Shown: in pieces, positions 8,982 to 17,676 of the stretch | Numbering within the stretch: position 1 is the stretch's first letter | Layout: the number at the start of each line of letters is the position of its first letter | DNA from: Protaetiibacter intestinalis | GTDB lineage: Bacteria > Actinomycetota > Actinomycetes > Actinomycetales > Microbacteriaceae | Direction of reading: 5' to 3' | NCBI RefSeq assembly: GCF_003627075.1 | Contig: NZ_CP032630.1 | Location: 1,488,001-1,552,000 of the forward strand | Length of the DNA stretch: 64,000 nt | Program-made: the position numbers and the translations under genes | The notes under the pieces: generated by a model | Told to the model about the DNA's origin: nothing | Seen by the model: the letters and a program-made list of their open reading frames with translations, nothing else | The model's database searches: none

Positions 8982-10238
8982 GTGGCCGGATACCGCGCGC
9001 GAATCCTCGAACATGAGCTGGAGCAGCTCATGCGGGTCGTGGGCGCGGTGGCCATCGACGGCGCGAAGGCAGTCGGCAAGACGAGAACGGCTTCCGAATA
9101 TGCCCAGACGGTGCTCCGTATCGACACCGATGTCGCGACCCGTGCCGCCCTCGAAACCTATCCGGACCAACTCTTCGAGAATCCGACGCCCATTCTCTTC
9201 GACGAGTGGCAGGAGGTGCCGCAACTGTGGAACCTCGTGCGACGCGCGGTCGACGATCACGACGGGCGGGGGCTGTATCTGCTGACCGGCTCTGCGCGAC
9301 CCAGAGATGACGCGCGGTTGCATTCCGGCGCCGGACGCATCGGGCGCCTGACGATGCGTCCGATGAGTCTCCTCGAATCCGGGCACTCGACGGGGGCGGT
9401 GAGCCTCGCCGCGCTGCTCGACGGCGACGCGCCTGCGTCCGCCCGCCCGAGCGCCCTGACCGTCCCCGAGATCTTGACGCGGATCGTGATCGGTGGGTGG
9501 CCCGACACGCTCGCCCTCGACGAGCCAGACGCTCGCAGGTGGCTCGAGGGCTATCTGGCAAACGTGGTCGAGGTCGACGTGCCGGCGATGGGGCCTCGGC
9601 GCGACCCTGCGCGCATCTCCCGACTGCTCGCCGCGCTCGGCCGGGCGGTCGGAACGCCGCTCAAACGGACGGCTCTCGCGGCCGACATCGGGGGTGAGAG
9701 GGGGCCCGTCGCAGCGGAAACGTTGACGAACTACCTCGATTCGCTGGAGAGGCTGATGCTCCTGGAGCCGCTGCCCGCGTGGCGACCTCACATGCGGTCG
9801 CGCGCGCAGCTGCGCACAAGTGCGGTGCATCACTTCGTCGACCCTGCACTGGGTCTCGCGGCGTTGAGGGTGGGAACTCGGGAGCTGCTGGCCGACCTGA
9901 ACGCCGCGGGATTCCATTTCGAGTCACTCGTCCTCCGGGATCTGCGTGTGTACGCGCAGTCGTTGGGGGGAACGTTGTCGTCGTGGCGTGACACCCGGAC
10001 AGGCAGGGAGGTGGACGCCGTCCTCGAGTTGCCGGACGGACGCTGGGCCGCCTTCGAGTTCAAGCTGGGCGAGGCTGCCGCCGACGTGGCCGCCGACGCG
10101 CTCATGTCGTTCGCCGAACGAGTCGACGTGGATCGCCATGGTGCGCCCGCGGCCCTCGTCGTGGTGACCGCGGGTCGCTACACACTTCGGCGCCCCGATG
10201 GCGTGCTCGTCGTCCCCATCTCGGTGCTCGGGCCGTAG
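8982..10238 (+). CDS. AAA ATPase with DUF4143 and nuclease-like C-terminus
   Basis: A 418-residue ATPase. The Walker A motif GAKAVGKT is at residues 27-34, followed by a Walker B-like strand (PTPILFDEWQEVPQLWNLV). The C-terminal DUF4143 part has REVDAVLELPDGRWAAFEFKLG, whose Asp and Glu-x-Lys resemble a PD-(D/E)XK nuclease core. Proteins of this family are common and often mobile in bacteria and archaea; their cellular role is not settled. Codon use is less GC-biased than in the neighbours and the upstream 80 bp are AT-richer, which suggests acquisition. It stands alone between the importer operon and the NRAMP operon. Confidence 0.85.
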   Translation: MAGYRARILEHELEQLMRVVGAVAIDGAKAVGKTRTASEYAQTVLRIDTDVATRAALETYPDQLFENPTPILFDEWQEVPQLWNLVRRAVDDHDGRGLYLLTGSARPRDDARLHSGAGRIGRLTMRPMSLLESGHSTGAVSLAALLDGDAPASARPSALTVPEILTRIVIGGWPDTLALDEPDARRWLEGYLANVVEVDVPAMGPRRDPARISRLLAALGRAVGTPLKRTALAADIGGERGPVAAETLTNYLDSLERLMLLEPLPAWRPHMRSRAQLRTSAVHHFVDPALGLAALRVGTRELLADLNAAGFHFESLVLRDLRVYAQSLGGTLSSWRDTRTGREVDAVLELPDGRWAAFEFKLGEAAADVAADALMSFAERVDVDRHGAPAALVVVTAGRYTLRRPDGVLVVPISVLGP

Positions 10239-10256
10239 GCGACGGGGACCCGGCTC

Positions 10257-10598
10257 TCACCTCTCGTCGGGGGCGAGCTCCGACGGCAACCGCTCGTAGC
10301 CCTCACGGAGCAGCACGCGCCCCGCCGACTCGATGCGGGCCACATCCTCCCAGCGCACGAGGAACGAGCCGCGGTGCATGAACCGCAGGATGCGGTCCAC
10401 GATCACCGGCCGCGAGGCGACGGTGCGCTCGTAGCCGAGGAACGAGGCGGCCGAGCGGGGGCTCACGATGAAGCCCACGAGTCGCGCCTGCGAGGGGGTG
10501 CCGCCGCCCTCGAGGCGGAAGCGCGCGTCGATGATCCGGCCGACGCGCGTGCCGTCCGCCTCCCGCACCTCGTGCCCGAGCACGTCACTCAGGATCAT
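10257..10598 (-). CDS. PRC-barrel-like protein
   Basis: A 113-residue soluble protein beginning MILSDVLGHEVREADGTRVG, the pattern of a PRC-barrel (a small beta-barrel found in ribosome-maturation and photosystem proteins and as a free-standing domain). The ATG at 10598 is chosen because the barrel begins right there; an upstream in-frame extension would overlap the preceding gene much more. It overlaps that gene by 14 bp and is the last gene of a four-gene operon with an NRAMP-like transporter. Its function is unknown; a role in transporter regulation or metal handling is a guess from context. Confidence 0.75.
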   Translation of the reverse strand: MILSDVLGHEVREADGTRVGRIIDARFRLEGGGTPSQARLVGFIVSPRSAASFLGYERTVASRPVIVDRILRFMHRGSFLVRWEDVARIESAGRVLLREGYERLPSELAPDER

Positions 10599-10974
10599 GG
10601 CGACCCCCCGGGATGCGGCCGATGATGTGGTCGCGCACCCAGCGCTCCGGCCAGGTGAGCTCGAGGTCGTCAGCATGCGCGTCGAGGCGGATCGCGATGC
10701 CGAGCTCGGCGATCGAACCCCACGGGATCCGGTGCCACCGGCTCGCGGGCGGTCGGCCGCCGAAGATGCGGGTGCCGAGCACCGCGCCGCTCAGCAGGCC
10801 GTCGATCACGGGCGGCTCGACCCCCGCGAGGTCGGCGTCGAACGGGATGTCGCTCAGCTCGAGGTCGTCGACCGCCGTCACCGGCACGCCCTCGCGGTCG
10901 AGCACCTGCCGGTCGAGCAGGTGCAGTTGCGCGTCGATCACGCGGCCCGCGCGCACCGAGTCGTGCTTCGTCAT
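10585..10974 (-). CDS. PRC-barrel-like protein next to NRAMP transporter
   Basis: A 129-residue soluble protein. Two similar segments, RAGRVIDAQLHLLDRQVLDREG near the start and a PWGSIAELG segment later, fit a PRC-barrel-like fold, as in the following gene. Start and stop overlap its neighbours on both sides: ATGA with the NRAMP-like gene upstream and 14 bp with the gene downstream. The tight coupling suggests that the two small proteins are made in fixed proportion with the transporter. No enzymatic motif is visible. Confidence 0.7.
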   Translation of the reverse strand: MTKHDSVRAGRVIDAQLHLLDRQVLDREGVPVTAVDDLELSDIPFDADLAGVEPPVIDGLLSGAVLGTRIFGGRPPASRWHRIPWGSIAELGIAIRLDAHADDLELTWPERWVRDHIIGRIPGGRHDPE

Positions 10975-12200
10975 GCGCCCGCCCCCGTCACGATCATGAG
11001 CGGGATGGCGGCGAGCGCCGCCACCAGGATGATCCCGAGGTAGACGAGCGCCATCGCGTTGACCGCCCGGCCGTTCACGGCATCCCCCATGTAGTCGGGG
11101 TCGTTCGAGATGATCAGGATCGGCACGTAGGTGAGCGGCAGCGCGACGGCCGAGAACACCACCGAGTACTCGGTGACCGCCACCGGATCGACACCCGTCA
11201 GCAGGATCGCGAGTGCCAGGAGCAACCCGACGATCATCACGAGGTGGAACCGCGCGGCCTGGGCGGGCCGGCGGAACTTGCCCCACGACCATCCGAAGTA
11301 CTGCGCGATCGTGTAGCCGCTCGACAGCGTCGTCTCGAGCGCGGCCCCGAAGAAGGCGGCCAGCATCCCCACCAGCAGGAACGCGAAGGCGATGGTGCCG
11401 CCCGCCTCCACGACCGGCAGCACCACCTGCGAGAGCGAGGTCACGGCGATCGCCTGCGGCAGCAGCACGATCGTCGCGGATGCCGCGATCGCGAGCGAGA
11501 GCAGCCCGCCGAGCGGGAATCCGACGAGCACGTTGACGCGCGCCTGGCCGAGGTCTTTGCGAGTCCAGCCCTCCTCGATCGCGCCCGAGGAGAAGAAGAA
11601 CACCTCGTAGGGGGTCATCGCCGCCCCGAACAGGGCGACGGCGTAGTACCAGTAGGTGGCCGGGCTCTCGGATGCGGGGATGCTCGGCTGCAGGGCCTGG
11701 TGCGCGAGGGCGCCCCAGTCGGGTCCGAGCATCACGACCGCGACGACGAAGACGATGAGGCTGAGGCCGAGCAGCCCCGCCGCGTTCTCGAGCTGCGAGA
11801 ACTTGGCGCGCCAGATGACGATCCACACCGCGAACGCGGCGAGCGGCATCCACAACAGCGGGCCGATGCCCGTGACGAGCTGGATGGCGAGCGCGATGCC
11901 GCCGATCTCGGCGGCCATCGTCATGAGGTTGATGAAGAAGCTCGCGCCGAGGTTCGCGAGCCCCGCGCGCGGCCCGAGGCGCTCGCGGATGATCTCGAAC
12001 GTCGCACGGCCGCTCACCGCGGCGACGCGACCCGACATGTTGGCGAACAGGCAGATGCCGACGACGCCCACCACGACGACCCAGGCGAGCGACATGCCGA
12101 ACCGCGAGCCGACGACCGAGTTGGTCACGAGGTCGCCGATGTCGACGAACCCGCCGATCGCGGTGAGCACGCCGAGGGCGGCGGCGAACAGCTTCTTCAC
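10971..12200 (-). CDS. Divergent NRAMP-family metal-ion transporter
   Basis: A 409-residue integral membrane protein with about 11 helices and the overall NRAMP layout. In canonical manganese/iron NRAMPs, helix 1 carries DPGN and helix 6 carries a metal-binding Met (MPH). Here helix 1 reads DIGD (residues 20-23), so the Pro and Asn are replaced, and helix 6 reads AAMTPYE (193-199), so Met is kept but His is replaced. The substrate may therefore differ from the usual Mn2+/Fe2+. It is coupled by ATGA to a lipoprotein gene upstream and to two PRC-barrel-like genes downstream. Confidence 0.85.
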   Translation of the reverse strand: MKKLFAAALGVLTAIGGFVDIGDLVTNSVVGSRFGMSLAWVVVVGVVGICLFANMSGRVAAVSGRATFEIIRERLGPRAGLANLGASFFINLMTMAAEIGGIALAIQLVTGIGPLLWMPLAAFAVWIVIWRAKFSQLENAAGLLGLSLIVFVVAVVMLGPDWGALAHQALQPSIPASESPATYWYYAVALFGAAMTPYEVFFFSSGAIEEGWTRKDLGQARVNVLVGFPLGGLLSLAIAASATIVLLPQAIAVTSLSQVVLPVVEAGGTIAFAFLLVGMLAAFFGAALETTLSSGYTIAQYFGWSWGKFRRPAQAARFHLVMIVGLLLALAILLTGVDPVAVTEYSVVFSAVALPLTYVPILIISNDPDYMGDAVNGRAVNAMALVYLGIILVAALAAIPLMIVTGAGA

Positions 12201-12613
12201 GGCGCCGCCTCCACGAGGGCGGCGCGGGCCGCGGCGAGCCGGTCCGCCCAGCCGCCGGTGGCCTCACCGCGGCCGAGCGCGGCGCGGGCGCCGACCACGG
12301 CGTCGAGGGCGTCGCGCAGGGCGGCCTCCACCGCGTCGCGGTTCGCTTCGGCGTCCGGGTCGCCGGGGGTGAGCTCGAGCACGCCGCGGGAGGCGTCGGT
12401 CAACTCGGCGATCGCGTCGGCCAGCACGGTGTCGGTCAGCGGCGCGGGCGCCGCGCCGTCGGCGTGCAACTCGAGGGCGAGCACCGACGACCCGGCCGCG
12501 GCGACCCCGGCATCCGCCGCGTCGGCGAGCGCGTCGTCGACGGACGCGCACCCCGCGAGCCCCGCCGCGAGCGCGAGCGCGGCTGCGGTGACGACGAGGC
12601 GGCGGAGGGGCAC
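12197..12613 (-). CDS. Small lipoprotein, first gene of the NRAMP operon
   Basis: A 138-residue predicted lipoprotein. The N-terminus has LRR, a hydrophobic Ala/Leu stretch and the lipobox LAGC. The mature part is Ala- and Asp-rich, without recognisable domains. A GTG start is used, preceded by a GGAGGAAGGTGGAG region that contains a strong ribosome-binding site. Its stop overlaps the NRAMP-like start (ATGA), so it probably works with that transporter on the outer side of the membrane. The family is not recognised. Confidence 0.75.
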   Translation of the reverse strand: MPLRRLVVTAAALALAAGLAGCASVDDALADAADAGVAAAGSSVLALELHADGAAPAPLTDTVLADAIAELTDASRGVLELTPGDPDAEANRDAVEAALRDALDAVVGARAALGRGEATGGWADRLAAARAALVEAAP

Positions 12614-12694
12614 CGCTCCACCTTCCTCCGCCCGCCGCCCGTCACCTACTTCCGCCCGCCCCCTTGACGCGGCCCCGCATCCGGTCTAGCGGGT

Positions 12695-12850
12695 TTCGCA
12701 ACTCAGGAAACCTCGGCGAAAAGGGCTGCCTCGGGCCCGGATCCCGGCATCCCTCCTGAGTTGCGAACCCCGCCGGTTTCGCAACTCAGGAGAAGTGGGA
12801 CGGATGCGGGATGAAGCGCCCCGGATCGCGGACATCTCCTGAGTTGCGGA
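12695..12850. repeat. Two tandem intergenic inverted-repeat elements
   Basis: The arm TTCGCAACTCAGGA at 12695-12708 pairs with TCCTGAGTTGCGAA at 12754-12767. The same arm at 12778-12791 pairs with TCCTGAGTTGCGGA at 12837-12850 (one mismatch). Both loops are exactly 45 bp and differ in sequence. Two units with the same geometry and a 10-bp spacer suggest a duplicated REP-like element. It fills most of the 246-bp gap between the TauE/SafE gene and the NRAMP operon, so it may end the former and lie in the promoter region of the latter. Confidence 0.85.
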
Positions 12851-12859
12851 ATCGCGGCG

Positions 12860-13645
12860 CTAGGGACGCGGGTGCCGACCCCGCAGCACCACGACGACGC
12901 ACACCGCCACGAGGAAGGCGACGAAGAGGATCGAGCCGAGGCGCGGGTCGAGCAGGTGCGCGAGCCACGAGCCGAACGGCGTCACGACGACCGCGGCGGC
13001 GCCGAGGGTGAGGCCCGAGCGCAGGTCGGGGTCGAGGTGCCGGCGATGGGTCAGGATGCCGACGACCGTCGTCGGGATCATCATCGCGAGCGAGGTGCCG
13101 CGTGCGAGCAGGTCGCCCGCTCCGACGAGCACCTCGAGCCCCGGCACCGCGACGACCCCGCCGCCCACGCCGACGAGCCCGGAGAGGATGCCGGCCACGA
13201 GTCCGATGCCGACGAGGGCCGCGCCCGAGGCCCAGGTGATCGCGAGCGCGGAGTCGCGTGAGGGCGGCGAGACGAGCAGCGTCACGATGACGACCGCGAT
13301 GAAGCCGACGAAGATCCACGGCAGCACGCGGTGCGGGATGCGGTGCAGCAGCCGCACGCCGATCGGCGAGCCGACGACGCTGCCGGCGGCGAGCAGGGCG
13401 GCCGCGAGCCAGTGCACCTGACCGCTCAGCGCGTAGACCACCGTGCCCACGACCGAGATCGGCAGCAGGGCGACGAGCGAGGTCGCGGCGGCACGGCGCT
13501 GGTCCATGTGGAACGCGGCGACGAGGGCGGGCACGATGACGATGCCGCCGCCCACCCCGAACAGCCCCGACACGAACCCCGTGAGGGCGCCGATCGCGAG
13601 CAGCGGCACCACGCCGGGGCGGCCGGGCGCGGGGGAGCTCGTCAC
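12860..13645 (-). CDS. TauE/SafE-family sulfite/anion exporter
   Basis: A 261-residue membrane protein with about eight helices and two copies of the family's Gly-rich half-repeat: GALTGFVSGLFGVGGGIVIVP near residue 20 and ILSGLVGVGGGVVAVPG near residue 155. The family exports sulfite or organosulfonates in some bacteria, but many members are uncharacterised. It is transcribed alone; the next gene on the same strand lies beyond the inverted-repeat elements. No regulator is adjacent. Confidence 0.85.
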   Translation of the reverse strand: MTSSPAPGRPGVVPLLAIGALTGFVSGLFGVGGGIVIVPALVAAFHMDQRRAAATSLVALLPISVVGTVVYALSGQVHWLAAALLAAGSVVGSPIGVRLLHRIPHRVLPWIFVGFIAVVIVTLLVSPPSRDSALAITWASGAALVGIGLVAGILSGLVGVGGGVVAVPGLEVLVGAGDLLARGTSLAMMIPTTVVGILTHRRHLDPDLRSGLTLGAAAVVVTPFGSWLAHLLDPRLGSILFVAFLVAVCVVVVLRGRHPRP

Positions 13646-13708
13646 CCTCCCATCCTCGCGCAGGCGATGACCCTCGCCACACCGCTAATTTCGTCATACG
13701 ATATCCCC

Positions 13709-13972
13709 ATGAGCGCGGGCGAGACGATCGACGGCAAGCCGGTCACCGAGGAGCAGATCGCAGCATGGGCCGCCGAGGCCGAGGCGGGGTATGACGTCGA
13801 GGCGCTCAAGAGCCGAGGGCGAGGTCGCCCCGGTCGGGGCGCGGAGCCTTCGCAGGTCGTCGCGCTTCGCCTGACCGCGGAGGAGCTCGCCGCGATCGAT
13901 GCCCGCGCCGCACGGGAGGGGAAGACCCGCTCGGAAGTCATCCGCGATGCTCTTGCGGCATCCGCGGCGTGA
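13709..13972 (+). CDS. Ribbon-helix-helix antitoxin-like protein
   Basis: An 87-residue protein whose C-terminal half is a ribbon-helix-helix DNA-binding fold: VVALRLTAEELAAIDARAA followed by GKTRSEVIRDAL. The N-terminal part (TIDGKPVTEEQIAAWAAEAE) is the conserved lead of actinobacterial antitoxins of this type. Its stop overlaps the GTG start of the following small gene (GTGA), the standard order of a type II antitoxin-toxin pair. It would repress its own promoter; CATACGATATCC just upstream is a plausible -10 region. Confidence 0.8.
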   Translation: MSAGETIDGKPVTEEQIAAWAAEAEAGYDVEALKSRGRGRPGRGAEPSQVVALRLTAEELAAIDARAAREGKTRSEVIRDALAASAA

Positions 13973-14112
13973 AGGTCCACGCATCCGCGCTGAGGCACGG
14001 CATCGCGGCCGAGGACTCTGTTCATGCGGCCACCTGGGCTCTCTGGGTCGAAGAGCTGGATGACGAGAACCCCGCGCGTCAGCTTCGTCAGATGATCGAT
14101 TTGCTTCCGTAG
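13969..14112 (+). pseudogene. Truncated toxin-like gene coupled to the antitoxin
   Basis: A 47-codon reading frame starting with a GTG that overlaps the antitoxin stop. It begins KVHASALRHGIAAEDSVHAA, which resembles the start of actinobacterial toxin partners of these antitoxins, proteins usually about 80-95 residues long. After WALWVEELDDENPARQLRQ it ends at once with MIDLLP, as if a central segment had been lost and the C-terminal tail joined on in frame. I infer an internal deletion that leaves a non-functional toxin. It could instead be a naturally short partner. Confidence 0.5.
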
Positions 14113-14119
14113 CGACGCC

Positions 14120-14935
14120 TCAGCGCCAGGTGCCGCGGCCGGTGGCGGCGATGCGCGCCGTGAGCTGGTGGGCGTGCGAGAGCAGGATGCGGCCGAGCTT
14201 CTCGACACGCTCCGGGGTGAAGCGGAACTGCACGCCGGTGAGGCTGAGCGCCCACTGCGGGTGCCCCGCGCGCGTGAACACGGCTGCGCCGAGGCCGTAG
14301 CTGCCCTCGACGATGAGGCCGGGGTTGAGGGCGTAGCCGTGCTCCTGCGTCTCGGCGAGCCGGGCGCGCAGGCGTTTCTCGCCGTGGGGCGCGCCCCAGC
14401 GTTCGGCGAGCTCCGGATGCCGTGCGAAGTACGCGTCGACCTCCGGCGGGGGCAGGAAGGCGAGGATCGCGAGCCCCGCCGAGGCGACTCCGAGCGGGAA
14501 GCGCACCCCCTCCGAGAGCACGAACGACCGGATGGGGAAGCTGCCGTCCTCGCGCACGAGGCACACCGTCTCATCCCCCTGGCGCACCGAGAAGAAGGCG
14601 CTCTCCTCGGTGACGGCGGCGAGCGAGCGCACGATGTCGCGGGCCAGGTCGGCGACGTCGTAGCGGGCGGCGGCCGCCGTGCCCATGAGGTAGAGCTCGG
14701 GCCCGGGAACCCAGAGGCCGGTCTCGCCGTCGCGGTCGACGAACCCCTCGCGGCGCAGCGCGGCGAGCAGGCGGTGCGTCGTCGGGCGGGTCAGCCCGGC
14801 GCGGTCCGCGAGCTCGGAGACGCGGATGCCGTCGCCGGTGCGCGCGACGAGCTTGAGCAGCCGGGCGGCGCGGGCGACCGCCTGCGTGCCCCCGGCGCTC
14901 GCCGATGTGGACACCGCCGCATCCGAAACGTCCAC
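14120..14935 (-). CDS. IclR-family transcriptional regulator
   Basis: A 271-residue regulator. The N-terminal winged helix is clear (VARAARLLKLVARTGDGIRVSELADRAGLTRPTTHRLLAAL), followed by the IclR effector-binding domain (about residues 90-260, GLAILAF and GLGAAVF motifs). It is divergent from the CoA-transferase/thiolase operon, the usual arrangement for IclR regulators of aromatic or short-chain acid catabolism. The GTG at 14935 is chosen because the helix-turn-helix follows at normal distance; a second in-frame GTG about 30 bp upstream is possible. A 15-bp palindrome overlaps the chosen start, suggesting autoregulation. Confidence 0.85.
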   Translation of the reverse strand: MDVSDAAVSTSASAGGTQAVARAARLLKLVARTGDGIRVSELADRAGLTRPTTHRLLAALRREGFVDRDGETGLWVPGPELYLMGTAAAARYDVADLARDIVRSLAAVTEESAFFSVRQGDETVCLVREDGSFPIRSFVLSEGVRFPLGVASAGLAILAFLPPPEVDAYFARHPELAERWGAPHGEKRLRARLAETQEHGYALNPGLIVEGSYGLGAAVFTRAGHPQWALSLTGVQFRFTPERVEKLGRILLSHAHQLTARIAATGRGTWR

Positions 14936-14944
14936 GATGTGGAC
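14930..14944. promoter_or_regulatory. Putative IclR operator
   Basis: GTCCACGATGTGGAC has 6-bp perfect arms with a 3-bp spacer, over the start of the IclR gene and about 100 bp before the divergent CoA-transferase genes. A related half (TTCCACATCGC) lies at about 14959-14969. Palindromes of about 15 bp are typical IclR sites. Confidence 0.6.
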
Positions 14945-15045
14945 GCTACGCCCGCCGGGTTCCACATCGCAAGGCCCCGCTTCGCCGCGCCGCGCGCCCG
15001 GCGCAGGATGGCCCCGCACCCGGACCCGACGACGGAGGATCGACG

Positions 15046-15822
15046 ATGATCGACAAGCGGATCGCGAGCGCGGCGGAGGCCGTCTCCGACATCCCCGACG
15101 GCGCCTCCCTCGCCGTCGGCGGCTTCGGGCTCTCCGGCAATCCGATCGCCCTCATCGAGGCGCTGCTCGCGCAGGGCACCCGCGAGCTGTCGATCGTCTC
15201 CAACAACTGCGGCGTCGACGACTGGGGACTCGGCATCCTGCTGCAGGCGCAGCGCATCCGCAAGATGACCTCCTCGTACGTCGGCGAGAACAAGGAGTTC
15301 GAGCGGCAGTTCCTCTCGGGCGAGCTCGAGCTGGAGCTCACGCCGCAGGGCACCCTCGCCGAGAAGCTGCGCGCGGGCGGCTCCGGGATCGCGGCCTTCT
15401 TCACGCAGACCGGCGTCGGCACGCAGGTGGCAGGCGGTGGTCTGCCCCGCCGCTACGACGGCGCGGGCGGGGTCGCGGTCGCGTCGCCCGTCAAGGACGT
15501 GCGCGTCTTCACGGTCGGCGGCAGCTCCCGCGAGTACGTGCTCGAGGAGGCCATCACGACCGACTTCTCGCTCGTGCACGCCGCCGCCGGCGACCGCTAC
15601 GGCAACCTCGTGTTCCACAAGGCCGCGCGCAACTTCAACCCGCTCGCCGCGATGGCGGGGCGTGTCTGCATCGCCCAGGTCGAGCGGCTCGTCGAACCGG
15701 GCGAACTCGACCCCGACAGCATCCACCTGCCCGGCGTCTTCGTGCATCGCGTCGTCGAGGTGGGCACCGACATCGAGAAGCGCATCGAGCGACGCACCGT
15801 CGCCGCGGCGGAGGGGAAGTAG
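15046..15822 (+). CDS. scoA: 3-oxoacid CoA-transferase, subunit A
   Basis: A 258-residue alpha subunit of a family I CoA-transferase. The hallmark motif near the start is [10 protein letters not shown], and [37 protein letters not shown] is characteristic of the subunit. With subunit B it would activate acetoacetate (or another 3-oxoacid) with CoA from succinyl-CoA. GGAGG precedes the ATG. The B subunit and a thiolase follow with almost no gap, so acetoacetate breakdown to two acetyl-CoA is the simplest role; 3-oxoadipate transfer (PcaIJ) is the alternative. Confidence 0.88.
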   Translation: MIDKRIASAAEAVSDIPDGASLAVGGFGLSGNPIALIEALLAQGTRELSIVSNNCGVDDWGLGILLQAQRIRKMTSSYVGENKEFERQFLSGELELELTPQGTLAEKLRAGGSGIAAFFTQTGVGTQVAGGGLPRRYDGAGGVAVASPVKDVRVFTVGGSSREYVLEEAITTDFSLVHAAAGDRYGNLVFHKAARNFNPLAAMAGRVCIAQVERLVEPGELDPDSIHLPGVFVHRVVEVGTDIEKRIERRTVAAAEGK

Positions 15823-15826
15823 ACGG

Positions 15827-16483
15827 ATGGCGCTCACCCGCGACGAGATGGCCGCCCGCGCGGCCCGCGAGCTGGCCGACGGCTCCTACGTGAACCTCGG
15901 CATCGGCCTGCCGACGCTCGTGCCGAACTTCGTGCCCGACGATGTGACGGTCGTGCTGCAGTCGGAGAACGGCATCCTGGGCGTCGGCCCCTACCCGACG
16001 GAGGACGCGGTCGACCCCGACCTCATCAACGCCGGCAAGGAGACCGTGACGGTGCTGCCGGGCGCGGCGTTCTTCGACTCGGCGACGAGCTTCGGCATGA
16101 TCCGCGGCGGCAAGATCGACGCCGCGATCCTCGGGGCGATGCAGGTGTCGGTCGCCGGCGACCTCGCCAACTGGATGATCCCCGGCAAGATGGTGAAGGG
16201 ACCGGGCGGCGCGATGGACCTCGTGCACGGGGCGGCGCGCGTGATCGTGCTCATGGAGCACGTCGCCAAGGACGGCTCGGCGAAGATCGTGAACTCCTGC
16301 ACGCTGCCGCTCACCGGCCGCGGCGTCGTCGACCGCATCATCACCGACCTCGCCGTGATCGACGTGACGCCCGAGGGCCTCGTGCTCGTCGAGACCGCGC
16401 CGGGCGTGACCGTCGACGAGGTCGTCGCGGCGACCGAGCCGCCGCTCGCCGTGGCACCGCGACTCGTGGGGGCGGCCGGATGA
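15827..16483 (+). CDS. scoB: 3-oxoacid CoA-transferase, subunit B
   Basis: A 218-residue beta subunit. The catalytic glutamate lies in the conserved [10 protein letters not shown] motif (about residue 46), and the G(I/L)GLPTLVPNF motif precedes it. The [15 protein letters not shown] segment is also diagnostic. It begins 4 bp after subunit A stops and overlaps the thiolase start (ATGA), so the three proteins are co-translated. Confidence 0.9.
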   Translation: MALTRDEMAARAARELADGSYVNLGIGLPTLVPNFVPDDVTVVLQSENGILGVGPYPTEDAVDPDLINAGKETVTVLPGAAFFDSATSFGMIRGGKIDAAILGAMQVSVAGDLANWMIPGKMVKGPGGAMDLVHGAARVIVLMEHVAKDGSAKIVNSCTLPLTGRGVVDRIITDLAVIDVTPEGLVLVETAPGVTVDEVVAATEPPLAVAPRLVGAAG

Positions 16484-17667
16484 GCGACGTCGCGGAGGTC
16501 GTCGTCGTCGCGGCCGCCCGCACGCCCCAGGGGCGGCTGCGGGGCGCGCTCGCACCGCTCACCGCCGTGCAGCTCGGCTCGGCGGCGATCCGCGGGGCCC
16601 TCGAGCGCGGCGGCATCCCGGCATCCGCGGTCGATGCCGTGCTCGTCGGGCAGGTGCTCACCGCGGGTGCGGGGCAGAACCCGGCGCGCCAGGCCGCGCT
16701 CGGCGCGGGCCTCGGCTGGGACGTGCACGCGGCATCCGTCGGCAAGGTGTGCCTCTCGGGGCTCACCGCGGTGATCGACGCCGCCCGGATGCTGCGCTCC
16801 GGCGACGCGGGGGTCGTGGTGGCCGCCGGCATGGAGTCGATGACGCGCGCCCCGCATCTGCTCATGGGGTCGCGTGAGGGCTGGGCGTACGGCAGCGTCG
16901 AGGTGCTCGACCACCTGGCGCTCGACGGCCTCACCGACGCGTACGAGCACGACAGCATGGGCGCCTCGACCGAGCGCCGCAATCCCGAGCTCGGCATCAC
17001 GCGCGAGGCGCAGGACGCCGTGGCGGCGCGCTCGCATCAGCGCGCCGCGGCGGCGCAGCGCGACGGGGTCTTCGACGCCGAGCTCGTGCCCGTCGAGATC
17101 CCGCAGCGCCGGGGCGAGCCGGCGCGGGTGACCGCCGACGAGGGCGTCCGACCCGACACGACGGCGGAGACGCTCGCGGGGCTGCGCCCGGCGTTCGCGG
17201 AGGGCGGCACCATCACGGCGGGCAACGCCTCGCCCATCTCTGACGGCGCATCCGCCGTCGTGCTCACGACGCGGGTGCGCGCAGCGTCCGAGGGCTGGCC
17301 GGTGCTCGCGACCGTCGGCGCCGCGGGCCAGGTCGCGGGGCCCGACAACTCGCTGCACTCCCAGCCGGCGCGGGCCATCGAGGCCGCCTGCGCGAAGCAG
17401 GGGATCACGCCCGCCGCGCTCGACGTCGTCGAGATCAACGAGGCGTTCGGCGCGGTCGTCGTGCGGTCCCAGGCCGAGCTCGGCCTCGCCGACGAGGTCG
17501 TCAACATCCACGGGGGCGCGATCGCGCTCGGCCACCCGATCGGCGCATCCGGCAACCGGCTCGTCGTGCACGCGGTGCACGAGCTCGTGCGTCGCGGCAC
17601 CGGCACGGCCGCGGTCGCCCTGTGCGGGGGCGGCGGGCAGGGCGACGCGCTCATCCTGACGCGCTGA
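16480..17667 (+). CDS. Acetyl-CoA C-acetyltransferase (thiolase)
   Basis: A 395-residue thiolase. The acyl-accepting Cys91 is in VGKVCLSGL, the catalytic His352 in GHPIGASG and the second Cys382 in [10 protein letters not shown]. The motif around Cys91 resembles acetoacetyl-CoA thiolases more than 3-oxoadipyl-CoA thiolases, which supports cleavage of acetoacetyl-CoA made by the CoA-transferase encoded just upstream. The ATG overlaps the stop of subunit B. Regulation is probably by the divergent IclR protein. Confidence 0.9.
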   Translation: MSDVAEVVVVAAARTPQGRLRGALAPLTAVQLGSAAIRGALERGGIPASAVDAVLVGQVLTAGAGQNPARQAALGAGLGWDVHAASVGKVCLSGLTAVIDAARMLRSGDAGVVVAAGMESMTRAPHLLMGSREGWAYGSVEVLDHLALDGLTDAYEHDSMGASTERRNPELGITREAQDAVAARSHQRAAAAQRDGVFDAELVPVEIPQRRGEPARVTADEGVRPDTTAETLAGLRPAFAEGGTITAGNASPISDGASAVVLTTRVRAASEGWPVLATVGAAGQVAGPDNSLHSQPARAIEAACAKQGITPAALDVVEINEAFGAVVVRSQAELGLADEVVNIHGGAIALGHPIGASGNRLVVHAVHELVRRGTGTAAVALCGGGGQGDALILTR

Positions 17668-17676
17668 GGTGCGCCC

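Noticed and set aside
12695..12850. CRISPR array
   Set aside because: Only four short repeats in alternating orientation; these are inverted repeats, not direct repeats with unique spacers.
12614..12859. Possible manganese (yybP-ykoY) riboswitch before the NRAMP operon
   Set aside because: The region is taken up by the tandem inverted repeats and no riboswitch core was found.
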